NCBI GenBank assembly: GCA_946800325.1
Contig: OX326956.1
Span: 70,489,087 to 70,553,086 of the forward strand
From: Luzula sylvatica
Taxonomy: Eukaryota > Streptophyta > Magnoliopsida > Poales > Juncaceae
DNA: 64,000 nucleotides
Reading direction: 5' to 3'
A program made the translations under genes and the position numbers. A model generated the notes under the pieces. That model searched no databases, was not told where the DNA came from, and saw only the letters and a list, made by a program, of their open reading frames with translations. Of this stretch, positions 22,709 to 34,500 are shown one piece after another; positions within the stretch are counted from its first letter, which is position 1, and every line of letters starts with the position of its first letter.

Positions 22709-24008
22709 GATCGCCAACGATTCGTTTGTCGAATAAAAAGCATACAAGTGTTATACGTATGCATGCATAATTTTGAATTTTTTTTTATGTTTGGAAACGA
22801 GGTTTTTGATGAAAATCACAAGTAAAACTCACTGGAGATCAATCATGTGATGATTGAGAGTATCTAGGAGTAATCGTGAAAGAGTTTTACGATTCGTCGT
22901 TTTGGTAACGATAAAAAAAGACAGAAAATCAGGTAAAACTATGAAATCCCGTGCCTTTCCGTGCGGACGAAATGGTCGTTCCATTCGGACGGAACCGGGG
23001 GCATGGGGATGCCACGGGGAAGCCATCGGGTGGAAATGGAGGGCTGATTGGATCAGTCGCGTCCCATCCTTCTTTTAAACGGAGGAAACTTGCGTCCAGA
23101 CGGAAGGTTCACTGTAAATTGTACAAGTATTGTGTGTTTGGGTCCGTTTGAACGGAACTCGGCTTGGTTCGAACGGAAGAGTCCCCATAAATTTGTAATT
23201 GTTACACGAGCACTTTCGTTCGGACAGAGCTAGGCTTCCCGTTCGAACGGAAGAGGTTATGTTTGCCAAATTTTGATTTTGACTACAAACTTCAAAAACT
23301 CAAATTCTTTATATATGAATAAAATTCAAATGATTGATACATTCATTTGGGATAATCATTCAGGCTTAATGGTTCATAAAATCTTGTGATAATATGATAT
23401 AATATGATTATGTCAAAGTTAAAACATGTATAGCATGATCCCTCTTAATATTTGAGTCATGAAAATGCCTTTCATGTACATAGCCATCGGGGTCGGTTTT
23501 ACGTTTTGCGTTGTTTCAGGCCTTCGGGCACGCAGTATTGTAATTATCGATAGGGTGATAAGCGTTAATTGAGGACTTATGTGTTGTCAGGTCTTCGTCG
23601 TGCACGTGAGTAGTTCTATATTTGAATGATACGTAGTATATTGTTGTGACTTAACCGTCCAAGCTAATCCGATTGAGGTTCGGGGCATAGATAGGATGCA
23701 CATACGGAAATTCGAATTGTATATGATATGATTCGATACCGAAATCTTATAAAGGTTCAAGGGTTGCATTGGATGTATGCGATTGGATTTAATCCTACCT
23801 AAATAGCGAGATCTCACTCGATAGGCCTTCGTGACTTGTGGGAGGATCGTGAAATATGGGTCTTGAGGTATTAACGGACTTAGAGTCCCGAATCGATATG
23901 ATGGTTATCGATTTGATAAAAAATAACACATGTTAAACAAATCATAATAAGCATATTAGTTAAGTAAGCACGGTTAGTAAAGTCAATTTTTTTTTTCATT
24001 TTAGAGTC
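22709..24008 (+). mobile_element. copia untranslated leader
   Basis: Noncoding leader between the primer site and gag. The part from 23420 to 23930 matches 40130-40650 in the complete element (GCATGATCCCTC, GTGACTTAACCGTCCA, CCTACCTAAATA). Seven further inverted CCGT/ACGG dyads lie between 22957 and 23255. Confidence 0.65.
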
Positions 24009-24630
24009 ATGTCTTCAATCACCACAAATTCCATATCGTAGATCAATTTTAGAGAAAGAGAAGCTCGTGGGTCGGAACTACATTGATTGGCACCAAAATC
24101 TAAGAATTGTTCTTAGGCAAGAGGTAAAGAGCCACGTATTAGATACGGAACTAGTGGAACCAGCCTTGGAAGCAACGGCTGAAGTGAAAGTCGCGTTTGA
24201 GAAACTCAAACAGGAGTCGAACGACATTACGTGTCTCATGTTGGCATGTATGAACACTAGTCTTCAAAAGCAGTTTGAGGACTCAGATGCTTACATAATC
24301 AATGCAGTGCCCTAGAAAATGTCCTAAGAGCAAGAGCGTATTGAAATGTGCAATACTTTTAAAGAGTTAGTAAACTGCAAGATGCCTAACGGGTCTTCGG
24401 TGAGCGTTCATGTCTTAAAAGTCGAAGCTCTCATTTATCGTCCAGAGAAGTTGGGAGAAAAGGTGTCGCCAATAATGCAACAAGATTTGATCTTGTGTGC
24501 GTTTCCACCTATGTTCTCCACGTTTGTGACTAATTACCAAATGCATTCGATGAGCAAGTCGATCTCCGAGTTCCATGGGATGCTCAAGAATTTTGAATCC
24601 GAGATGATTAAAACACACTTTTTTTTGTAG
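24009..24630 (+). pseudogene. broken copia gag
   Basis: Gag of the element whose LTR is at 21811. The ATG at 24009 is followed after ten codons by TAG (24039). Coding continues in another frame from about 24046 to a stop at 24313, and again from 24346 to 24630. The order IDWHQNLRIVL, then LEKLKQ-like and CLMLACM, then LCAFPPMFSTFVTNYQMH and ISEFHGMLKNFE matches the UBN2/retrotran_gag family that forms the copia capsid. No zinc knuckle, protease, integrase or polymerase follows; copia similarity stops near 24640. At least one frameshift and two stops make it non-functional. Confidence 0.75.
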
Positions 24631-24639
24631 CCTATTACA

Positions 24640-25954
24640 AATTATGTTTGTAACTAAAACAATGTAAATGGAGCCACTCGAATTTAGCTAATATCGCTCA
24701 CGACCCACCTCACATATAATTTAACTCGAGAGAATATTTTTTCTGAAAAGATTTAACTCATAAATGAGCGAGTCAAATGGTTGGGGTGCCTCCCTATTTA
24801 TAGTGTTGGGAGACACCTCACAAAAAGAAAATTTTGCGAAGTTCGGTTCTACTGCAAAAATAAAATCACGAGAATCTGTTCGAACGGGTGATATTGGCCG
24901 TTTTAATGTAATATACAAATTGCATATATTATGATAAATCAGCTGATTTATAAAAGATTTGATAATTAAAAAAGTGTTTCGAATGTAGCATATCTTTAAA
25001 ATGTATGTTGTATTTTTTAGATGTATGTAATATTTTTTCACGTTTGTGATATATATATTTTGAGATGTATCTTATATCTTTTAGATTTATGATATGCATT
25101 TATTTGTTTATACTGTATGAAAGTTTTTTTAAATACAATAAATATGTAACCTTTTTATAAGTACAATCTTTTAAAATGTATCTTATACATATTTTACGTG
25201 AATAATTATTTTGTATATTTTGTATAGGTTAGATTTATATCTTTTTGTGTATAACAATTTGATCATTTCTAGCTGTATGTGTTTGAATTGTTTTAAACAG
25301 TCGAAATGAAAAAAATAATATTAAATGCAAGATTACCTTTACCAAAATAATATAACAATTTGACCATTTCTAGTTCCATTACAAATGCAAGATGATTATT
25401 ATTATTATTATTATTACCTTTCAAAAAGGCAAACTAGATTGACACGTCAACGGCCTTAATTTAAGGATTAGAAACAAAAGTAATTTAATAACATTCACTA
25501 GTCCATTAGTACCGAATGATTGGAATAATTCATTGTCCTAATCATAGTTTGGTGACCGTAGAAAAAAGAAAAATAAAGATAAAAATAAGTCGAACACATT
25601 ATTGTGATACCAACTAGGATTTAGTTATTGTTCTGTTAGTAGTTAATTTATCTTTTCTGCGATTGAAGGGATTTCTGACTTAATATATATTTTTTATATA
25701 ATAAACGAAAAAGACTCATATATTCCTAATTAATTGATATTAATAAAAATTGAATGCAAAGTTTCTCATAATATATAAATTTATCTGTCTCACACTAAAA
25801 CAACTGTATTATGTTTTCATTGTCATTTTTTATTTAATATATATATTTCTTTTGAGTTGATTATGTATCTCAAATGGCAGTTGCGTAGTTGCTTAGATAT
25901 ATAGATATATTACAAAAAACACGGACCAAATAATTGAGATGCTTTTGAATATGA
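24640..25954. other. AT-rich DNA without identified genes
   Basis: Low-complexity AT-rich sequence with an ATT microsatellite at about 25396-25420. No coding frame or element boundary could be supported. Confidence 0.45.
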
Positions 25955-25987
25955 TTATATATTAATTGGGATTTGATATGGATAAAC

Positions 25988-26121
<134 letters not shown>

Positions 26122-26198
26122 CATTACAACAATACAATTTTTACAAACGTAGTATCCTCATATATATATACACACACACACACAACATTACAACATTA

Positions 26199-26252
<54 letters not shown>

Positions 26253-26256
<4 letters not shown>

Positions 26257-26510
26257 GAATTCTATCATACACCCTTTTACAAGGATATTTTGGATATTTT
26301 AGCAATTAATTATATTTGTAAAATTGTGTATCATAAAATTTATCTTTTATGAAAATTTTGGCTTAAATGAACAACAAAAAATTCCAATTTAGTTAAATAT
26401 TAATTGATAAATATATTTGATATCTTACCTTAAATATTCATAAATGAATAATTACTCCAAATACCCTTGAAAATGTGTGTATGATAAGAAAAGGGGTGTA
26501 TGATAGAAAC

Positions 26511-26514
<4 letters not shown>
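26253..26514. mobile_element. 262-bp MITE inside a TA microsatellite
   Basis: Left end AGGGGAATTCTATCATACACC, then CTTTT. The reverse complement of the right end is AGGGGTTTCTATCATACACC, then CCTTTT, giving about 25 bp of terminal inverted repeat. TATATA flanks both sides, so the target duplication cannot be sized: TA, TATA or longer all fit. It has no coding capacity. Confidence 0.75.
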
Positions 26515-26553
<39 letters not shown>

Positions 26554-26599
26554 ACATTACAACAATACAATTTTTACAAACGTAGTATGCTCATATAAT

Positions 26600-28140
26600 T
26601 TGAATTTGCACAAATAATGATAACTCTTATTATTCCTTTACCGAACTTTCAAAGTTGAAATTATTTTTTTTCGTGTCCAATTAACGAGAAAAAATGAAGA
26701 GTCTGTAACAAAAAATGTTATATGCACAAATTTGAACGGCCAACTATTATTTGTACATTTTTTTTTTAATTGTACTGCTATTTAAAAAATAACTCGGAAA
26801 AAGAAAATCACAATTGACAATTAGAAAAATGAAAGTAGTTAGTTGAGATATAAAAATAAGAGGAAACCAAGAGACATATACACCCTGGAAAAATATACTG
26901 TTCACCTTCTTTACATGCAACACAGCTCTAAATGTTCTTTTCTTTTTGTGCATTACCCCACATTAATAACAAGATTAATAAATGCAAATTGATAATTGGT
27001 ATTTATTAAAATAAATTTGGTCAAGTCTCAATGATCAACTCCCGTGCCCATGTCGCCTTGTTGTCATGGCCAGCCATTTTGCACGGACGTGCAATTTGCA
27101 AATATACAGATAATCACATCAATAAAAAAGGAAATAAATTATACTTTGTTGTTAAGAGAAGAAATCGAGAACCTAAACAATTCAAACCCATTTGGTGCTA
27201 CAATGAGCATAATAAATTCAGAAGGCCCTCTAATTAAGGAGGGTCTCTTCTAAGTAAATCAACGAATCTTTCTTCCTTGTGCTTTGTTATTCTTACATAA
27301 TACATTATTACATTGCATTCATTTGGGATGGATGAATGTAAGTAATAAAGCATAGTACTGACACATCTGACCCGCTACATTAGCCGTGGATTACGCTCGG
27401 ATCAAATTGTTTTCTTGATTCTCGTTTTTGTTGTTGTGTGAGCTCTGATTTGCTCACTGCCCAAATAAGAGATTATTTAATTGTACTGACACATCTTTGT
27501 CTTGAGCTTATTTAATTGTGAATGTTGGACTCGAAATCAGTATCAGTATCGGGAGATGGACAGTTGACAAATAAGAGATTGAACCCAATTGCTAAAACTG
27601 TAATGGGCCAAGATAGGAAGTATTTTGGGTTGGTCTAGCTGTTAATTAATAATTGGGCTAAGTTTGAAATACCATATTGGCGTTAAAAATGGTTCTTAAT
27701 TTCTTTTTAATTACAAATCCATAGACAATTATAATTATAATAATTATAATTCCAACAATGCTACACATCCCGAAATTATTCACTGATTGAGTCCCGAAAT
27801 GAACATTTGCATATGAATGATATTAAATGCCAAATGGGACCCACATCAAATTGTTATGCAAAAAATCTGTTCGGAGTTTGTTCGGTGGAAAGCTTATGTG
27901 AGAGTATCATTTTTTATCTCATGCATAAATATGGAAGAATTACTTTTATCCCACAAGGTCACGTCATCTTTTTTTTCCTCAGTCATATGATATGAGGTAA
28001 AAAAAAAATGGTGAAAAAATAATGCATGTATCTGGACCGTTCAATTGATGCATGGATCCGATGTTCATGCACCGAGGTACAAAAAAATATATGTGCACCT
28101 AGGTGTACTGTGGACCATGTTTGTTCGAATTTTTCGCATA
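26600..28140. other. intergenic DNA, nothing assigned
   Basis: Mixed AT-rich sequence. Frames such as 27031-27237 and 27807-27995 have no recognised motif. No element termini were found. Confidence 0.4.
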
Positions 28141-28189
28141 ATCATGCCTATATTCCCTTCTCTCTCTCCCTCTCTCTTTCCCAATTATT

Positions 28190-28417
28190 TGCGCAAAACC
28201 CTAACGCTGAGACGCGGATGAGCGAAAGGCTCAGCTCGCTTCGCGAGATGCTGCGGGGAACAAAGAAATGAACCCCAGCGACGCGGCGAAGAACTCGCAG
28301 AACACTAGCTGCGCGACGAGAGGAAAAGACATGGCAGCACGAAGCGGGTCAGGCGGACCAGGCAGACCAGGCAGATGGTGTTTCTCTTTCAAGAAAGAGA
28401 ACAGGCGAAGAGAATAA
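28190..28417 (+). other. GC-rich gene-start-like fragment with two tiny ORFs
   Basis: A GC-rich island in AT-rich DNA, preceded by a CT-rich stretch (28155-28180) and a telo-box AAACCCTAA (28196-28204); both are typical of plant 5' untranslated leaders. An ATG at 28218 opens a 17-codon frame (MSERLSSLREMLRGTKK) whose stop overlaps the ATG of a 49-codon frame (28268-28417) ending FSFKKENRRRE. No larger gene can be read, and the satellite array begins 86 bp later. It may be a first exon cut off by the array, or a relic. I do not recognise the protein. Confidence 0.35.
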
Positions 28418-28502
28418 CAACTAGATCTGAAGCGTCATGTTGAAGGTTGCCTCTTTTCCGACAGTTTCAAGCGTCATGTTTTCTTCAGATTGATTTCGAC
28501 TG

Positions 28503-31500
28503 AAAACACGTTATTTGAACTCCTCAAAGCGTAAAAAGATTGCTATGAATCGAAAAGAAAACTTTCTTAGTGTTTGTACAATTTGGTGAAAAGTTACGTA
28601 GTAAAAGATTCGATCCAAACCATCTCAAAAACACGTTATTTGTACTCATCGGAACGTTAAAAGATTATTATGAATCAAAAAACAAACTTTCTTAGTGTTT
28701 ATAAAATTTGTTGAAAAGTTATGTAGTAAAAGATACGATACAAATAATCTAAAACACGTTATTTGAACTCCTCAAAACGTAAAAAGATTGCTAGGAATCG
28801 AAAAGAAAACATTTTTAGTGTTTGTAAAATTTGGTGAAAAGTTATGTAGTAAAAGATACGATACAAATGATCTAAAAACAAGTTATTTGAACTCCTCAAA
28901 GCGTAAAAAGATTGATATGAACCGAAAAGAAAACTTTCTTAGTGTTTGTACAATTTGGAGAAAGTTACGTACTAAAAGATTCGATCCAAACCATCTCAAA
29001 AACGCGTTATTTGGACTCCTCAGAGCATTAAAAGATTGTTATGAATCGAAAAACTAACTTTCTTTGTGTTTGTAAAATTTGGTGAAAATTTAGGTAGTAA
29101 AATATACGATATAAATGATCTAAAAACAAGTTATTTGAACTCCTCAAAGCGTAAAAAGATCAATATGAATCGAAAAAAAAAATTTCTTAGTGTTTGTACA
29201 ATTTGGTGAAAAATTACGTAGTAAAAGATTCGATCCAAACCATCTCAAAAACACGTTATTTGGACTCCATGGATTGTGTAAAGATTGTTATGAATCGAAA
29301 AACAAACTTTCTAATTGTTTGCAAAATTTGGTGAAAAGTTAGGTAGTAAAAAATACATTATTTGAACTGGTCAAAGCGTAAAAAGATTGCTATGAATCGA
29401 AAAGAAAACTTTCTTCGTGTTTGTCAAATTTGGTGAAAAGTTACGTACTAAAAGATTCGATCCAAACCATCTTAAAAACACGTTATTTGGACTCCTCAGA
29501 GCATTAAAAGATTGTTATGAATCGAAAAACAAACTTTATTAGTGTTTGTAAAATTTGGTGAAAAGTTAGGTAGCAAAATATACGATACAAATGATCTAAA
29601 AACAAGTTATTTGAACTCCTCAAAGCGTAAAAAGATTGATATAATTCGAAAAGAAAAATTTCTTAGTGTTAGTACAATTTGGTGAAAAGTTACGTAGTAA
29701 AAGATTCCATCAAAACCATCTCAAAAACACGTTATTTGGTCTCCTCGGATTATTAAAAGATTGTTATGAATCGAAAAACAAACTTTCTAAGTGTTTGTAA
29801 AATTTGGTGAAAAGTTAGGTCGTAAAAAATACGATACAAATGATCTAAAAACGCGTTATTTGAACTCCTCAAAGCGTAAAAAGATTGCTATGAATCGAAA
29901 AGAAAAGTTTCTTAGTGTCTGTCAAATTTAATGAAAAGTTATGTCGTAAAAGATACGATACAAATGATCTAAAAACAAGGTATTTGAACCCCTCAAAGCA
30001 TAAAAAGATTGCTATGAATCGAAAAGAAGACTTTCTTCGTGTTTGTACAATTTGGTGAAAAGTTACGTAGTAAAAGATTCGATCCAAACCATCTCGAAAA
30101 TATGTTATTTGGACTCCTCGGAGCGTTAAAAAATTCTTATGATTATAAAAACAAACTTTCTTAGTGTTTATAAAATTTGGTGAAAAGTTATGTAGTAAAA
30201 GATACGATACAAATGATCTAAAACACCTTATTTAAACTCCTCAAAGCGTAAAAATATTGCTATGAATCGAAAAGAAAACTTTCTTAGTGTTGGTACAATT
30301 TGGTGAAAAGCCACGTAGTAATAGATTCGATCCAAACCATCTCATAAACACGTTATTTGGACTCCTCAGAGCATTAAAAGATTGTTATGAATCGAAAAAC
30401 AAACTATCTTAGTGTTTATAAAATTTGATGAAAAGTTATGTAGTAAAAGATACGATGCAAATGATCTAAAACACGTTATTTGAATTACTCAAAGCATAAA
30501 AAGATTGCTATGAATCAAAAAGAAAATATTCTTAGTGTTTGTACAATTTGGTGAAAAGTTATGTAGTAAAAGATTCGATCCAAACCATCCCAAAAACACG
30601 TTATTTGGACTCCTCGGAGCGTTAAAAGAATGTTATGAACATAAAAACAAACTTTCTTAGAGTTTATAAAATTTGGTGAAAAGTTATGTTGTAAAAGATT
30701 CGATCCAAACCATCTCAAAAACACCTTATTTGGACTCCTCGGAGCGTTAAAAGATTGTTATGAATCGAAAAACAAACTTTCTTAGTGTGTATAAAATTTC
30801 GTGAAAAGTTATGTTGTAAAAGATACGATACAAATGATCTGAAAACACATTATTTGAACTCTTCAAAGCGTAAAAAGATTGCTATGAATCGAAAAGAAAA
30901 CTTTCTTAGTGTTTGTACAATTTGGTGAAAAGTTACGTAGTAAAAGATTCGATCCAAACCATCTCGAAAACACGTTATTTGTACTCATCGGAGCGTTAAA
31001 AGATTGTTATGAATCAAAATACAAACTTTCTTAGTGTTTATAAAATTTGGTGAAAAGTTATGTAGTAAAAGATACGATACAAATGATCTAAAACACGTTA
31101 TTTGAACTCCTCAAATCGTAAAAAGATTGCTAGGAATCGAAAAGAAAACATTTTTAGTGTTTGTAAAATTTGGTGAAAAGTTATGTAGTAAAAGATACGA
31201 TACAAATGATCTAAAAACAAGTTATTTGAACTCCTCAAAGCATAAAAAGATTGATATGAACCGAAGAGCAAACTTTCTTAGTGTTTGTACAATTTGGAGA
31301 AAAGTTACGTACTAAAAGATTCGATCCAAACCATCTCAAAAACTCGTTATTTGGACTCCTCAGAGCATTAAAAGATTGTTATGAATCCAAAAACTAACTT
31401 TCTTTGTGTTTGTAAAATTTGGTGAAAATTTAGGTAGTAAAATATACGATACAAATGATCTAAAAACAAGTTATTTGAACTCCTCAAAGCGTAAAAAGAT

Positions 31501-34500
31501 CGATATGAATCGAAAAGAAAAAGTTCTTAGTGTTTGTACAATTTGGTGAAAAGTTACGTAGTAAAAGATTCGATCTAAACCATCTCAAAAACACGTTATT
31601 TGGACTCCATGGATTGTTAAAAGATTGTTATGAATCGAAAAACAAACTTTCTAATTGTTTGTAAAATTTGGGGAAAAGTTAGGTAGTAAAAAATACATTA
31701 CAAATGATCTAAACATGCGTTATTTGAACTGCTCAAAGCGTAAAAAGATTGCTACGAATCGAAAAGAAAACTTTCTTCGTGTTTGTCAAGTTTGGTGAAA
31801 AGTTACGTACTAAAAGATTCGATCCAAACCATCTTAAAAACACGTTATTTGGACTCCTCAGAGCATTAAAAGATTGTTATGAATCGAAAAACAAACTTTA
31901 TTAGTGTTTGTAAAATTTGGTGAAAAGTTAGGTAGCAAAATATACGATACAAATGATCTAAAAACAAGTTATTTGAACTCCTCAAAGCGTTAAAGGATTG
32001 ATATAATTCGAATAGAAAAATTTCTTAGTGTTAGTACAATTTGGTGAAAAGTTACGTAGTAAAATATTCGATCCAAACCATCTCGAAAACATGTTATTTG
32101 GACTCCTCGGAGCGTTAAAAGATTGTTATGATTATAAAAACAAACTTTCTTAGTGTTTATAAAATTTGGTTAAAAGTTATGTAGTAAAAGATACGATACA
32201 AATGATCTAAAAACGCGTTATTAAAACTCCTCAAAGTGTAAAAATATTGCTATGAATCGAAAAGAAAACTTCCTTAGTGTTGGTACAATTTGGTGAAAAG
32301 TTACGTAGTAATAGATTTGATTCAAACCATTTCAAAAACATGTTATTTGGACTCCTCAGAGCGTTAAAAGATTGTTATGAATCGAAAAACAAACTATCTT
32401 AGTGTTTATAAAATTTGATGAAAAGTTATGTAGTAAAAGATACGATGCAAATGATCTAAAACATGTTATTTGAACTACTCAAAGCGTAAAAAGATTGCTA
32501 TGAATCCAAAAGAAAATTTTCTTAGTGTTGGTACAATTTGGTGAAAAGTTACGTAGTAATAGATTTGATCCAAACCATCTCAAAAACACGTTATTTGGAC
32601 TCCTCAGAGCGTTAAAAGAATGTTATGAATCTAAAAACAAACTTGCTTAGTGTTTATAAAATTTGGTGAAAAGTTATGTTGTAAAAGATACGATACAAAT
32701 GATCTAACACAAGTTATTTGAACTCCTCAAAGCGTACAAAGATTGCTACGAATCGAAAAGAAAACTTTCTTAGTGTTCGTAAAATTTGGTGAAAAGTTAT
32801 GTAGTAAAAGATTCGATCCAAACCATCTCTAAAACACCTTATTTGGACTCCCCGGAGCATTAAAAGATTGCTCTGAATCGAAAAGAAAAGTTTCTTAGTG
32901 TCTGTCAAATTTGGTGAAAAGTCATGTAGTAAAAGATACGATACAAATGATATAAAAATACTTTATTTGAACTCCTCAAAGTATAAAAAGATTGATATGA
33001 ATCGAAAAGAAGACTTTCTTCGTGTTTGTACAATTTGGTGAAAAGTTACGTAGTAAAAGATTCGATCCAAACCATCTCGAAAACATGTTATTTGGACTCC
33101 TCGGAGCGTTAAAAGATTGTTATGATTATAAAAACAAACTTTCTTAGTGTTTATAAAATTTTGGTGAAAAGTTATGTAGTAAAAGATACGATAGAAATGA
33201 TCTAAAACACCTTATTTAAACTCCTCAAAGTGTAAAAAGATTGCTATGAATCGAAAAGAAAACTTTCTTAGTGTTGGTACAATTTGGTGAAAAGTTACGT
33301 AGTAATAGATTTGATTCAAACCATTTCGAAAACACGTTATTTGGACTCCTCAGAGCGTTAAAAGATTGTTATGAATCAAAAAACAAACTATCTTAGTGTT
33401 TATAAAATTTGATGAAAAGTTATGTAGTAAAAGATACGATGCAAATGATCTAAAACATGTTATTTGAACTTCTCAAAGCGTAAAAAGATTGCTATGAATC
33501 CAAAAGAAAATTTTCTTAGTGTTGGTACAATTTGGTGAAAAGTTACGTAGTAATAGATTTGATCCAAACCATCTCAAAAACACGTTATTTGGACTCCTCA
33601 GAGCTTTAAAAGAATGTTATGAATCTAAAAACAAACTTGCTTAGTGTTTATAAAATTTGGTGAAAAGTTATGTTGTAAAAGATACGATACAAATTATGTA
33701 CAAAGCTTGAAAAGTTATGTTATAAAATTTGTAAAAGATACGATACAAATTATTTGGACACAAGTTATTTGGACTCCTCAAAGCGTACAAAGATTGTTAT
33801 GAATCGAAAAGAAAACTTTCTTAGTGTTCGTAAAATTTGGTGAAAAGTTATGTAGTAAAAGATTCGATCCAAACCATCTATAAAACGCCTTATTTGGACT
33901 CCCCGGAGCGTTAAAATATTGCTCTGAATCGAAAAGAAAAGTTTCTTAGTGTCTTTCAAATTTGGTGAAAAGTTATGTAGTAAAAGATACGATACAAATG
34001 ATCTAAAAACACTTTACTTGAACTCCTCAAAGCATAAAAAGATTGCTATGAATCGAAAAGAAGACTTTCTTCGTGTTTGTACAATTTGGTGAAAAGTTAC
34101 GTAGTAAAAGATTCGATCCAAACCATCTCGAAAACATGTTATTTGGATTCCTCGGAGCGTTGAAGGATTATTATGATTATAAAAACAAACTTTCTTAATG
34201 TTTATAAAATTTGGTGAAAAGTTATGTAGTAAAAGATACGATACAAATGATCTAAAACACCTTATTTAAACTCCTCAAAGCTAAAAATATTGCTATGAAT
34301 CGAAAAGAAAACTTTCTTAGTGTTGGTACAATTTGGTGAAAAGCCACGTAGTAATAGATTCGATCCAAACCATCTCATAAACACGTTATTTGGACTCCTC
34401 AGAGCATTAAAAGATTGTTATGAATCGAAAAACAAACTATCTTAGTGTTTATAAAATTTGATGAAAAGTTATGTAGTAAAAGATACGATGCAAATGATCT

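Noticed and set aside
28788..29057. 89-codon ORF in the satellite (also partly at 31127 and 37304)
   Set aside because: It recurs only because the monomers recur, is broken in most copies, and shows no protein motif.
31127..31315. inverted repeats or hairpins as the basis of the satellite
   Set aside because: Monomers are all in one orientation; no consistent dyad was found in the monomer consensus.
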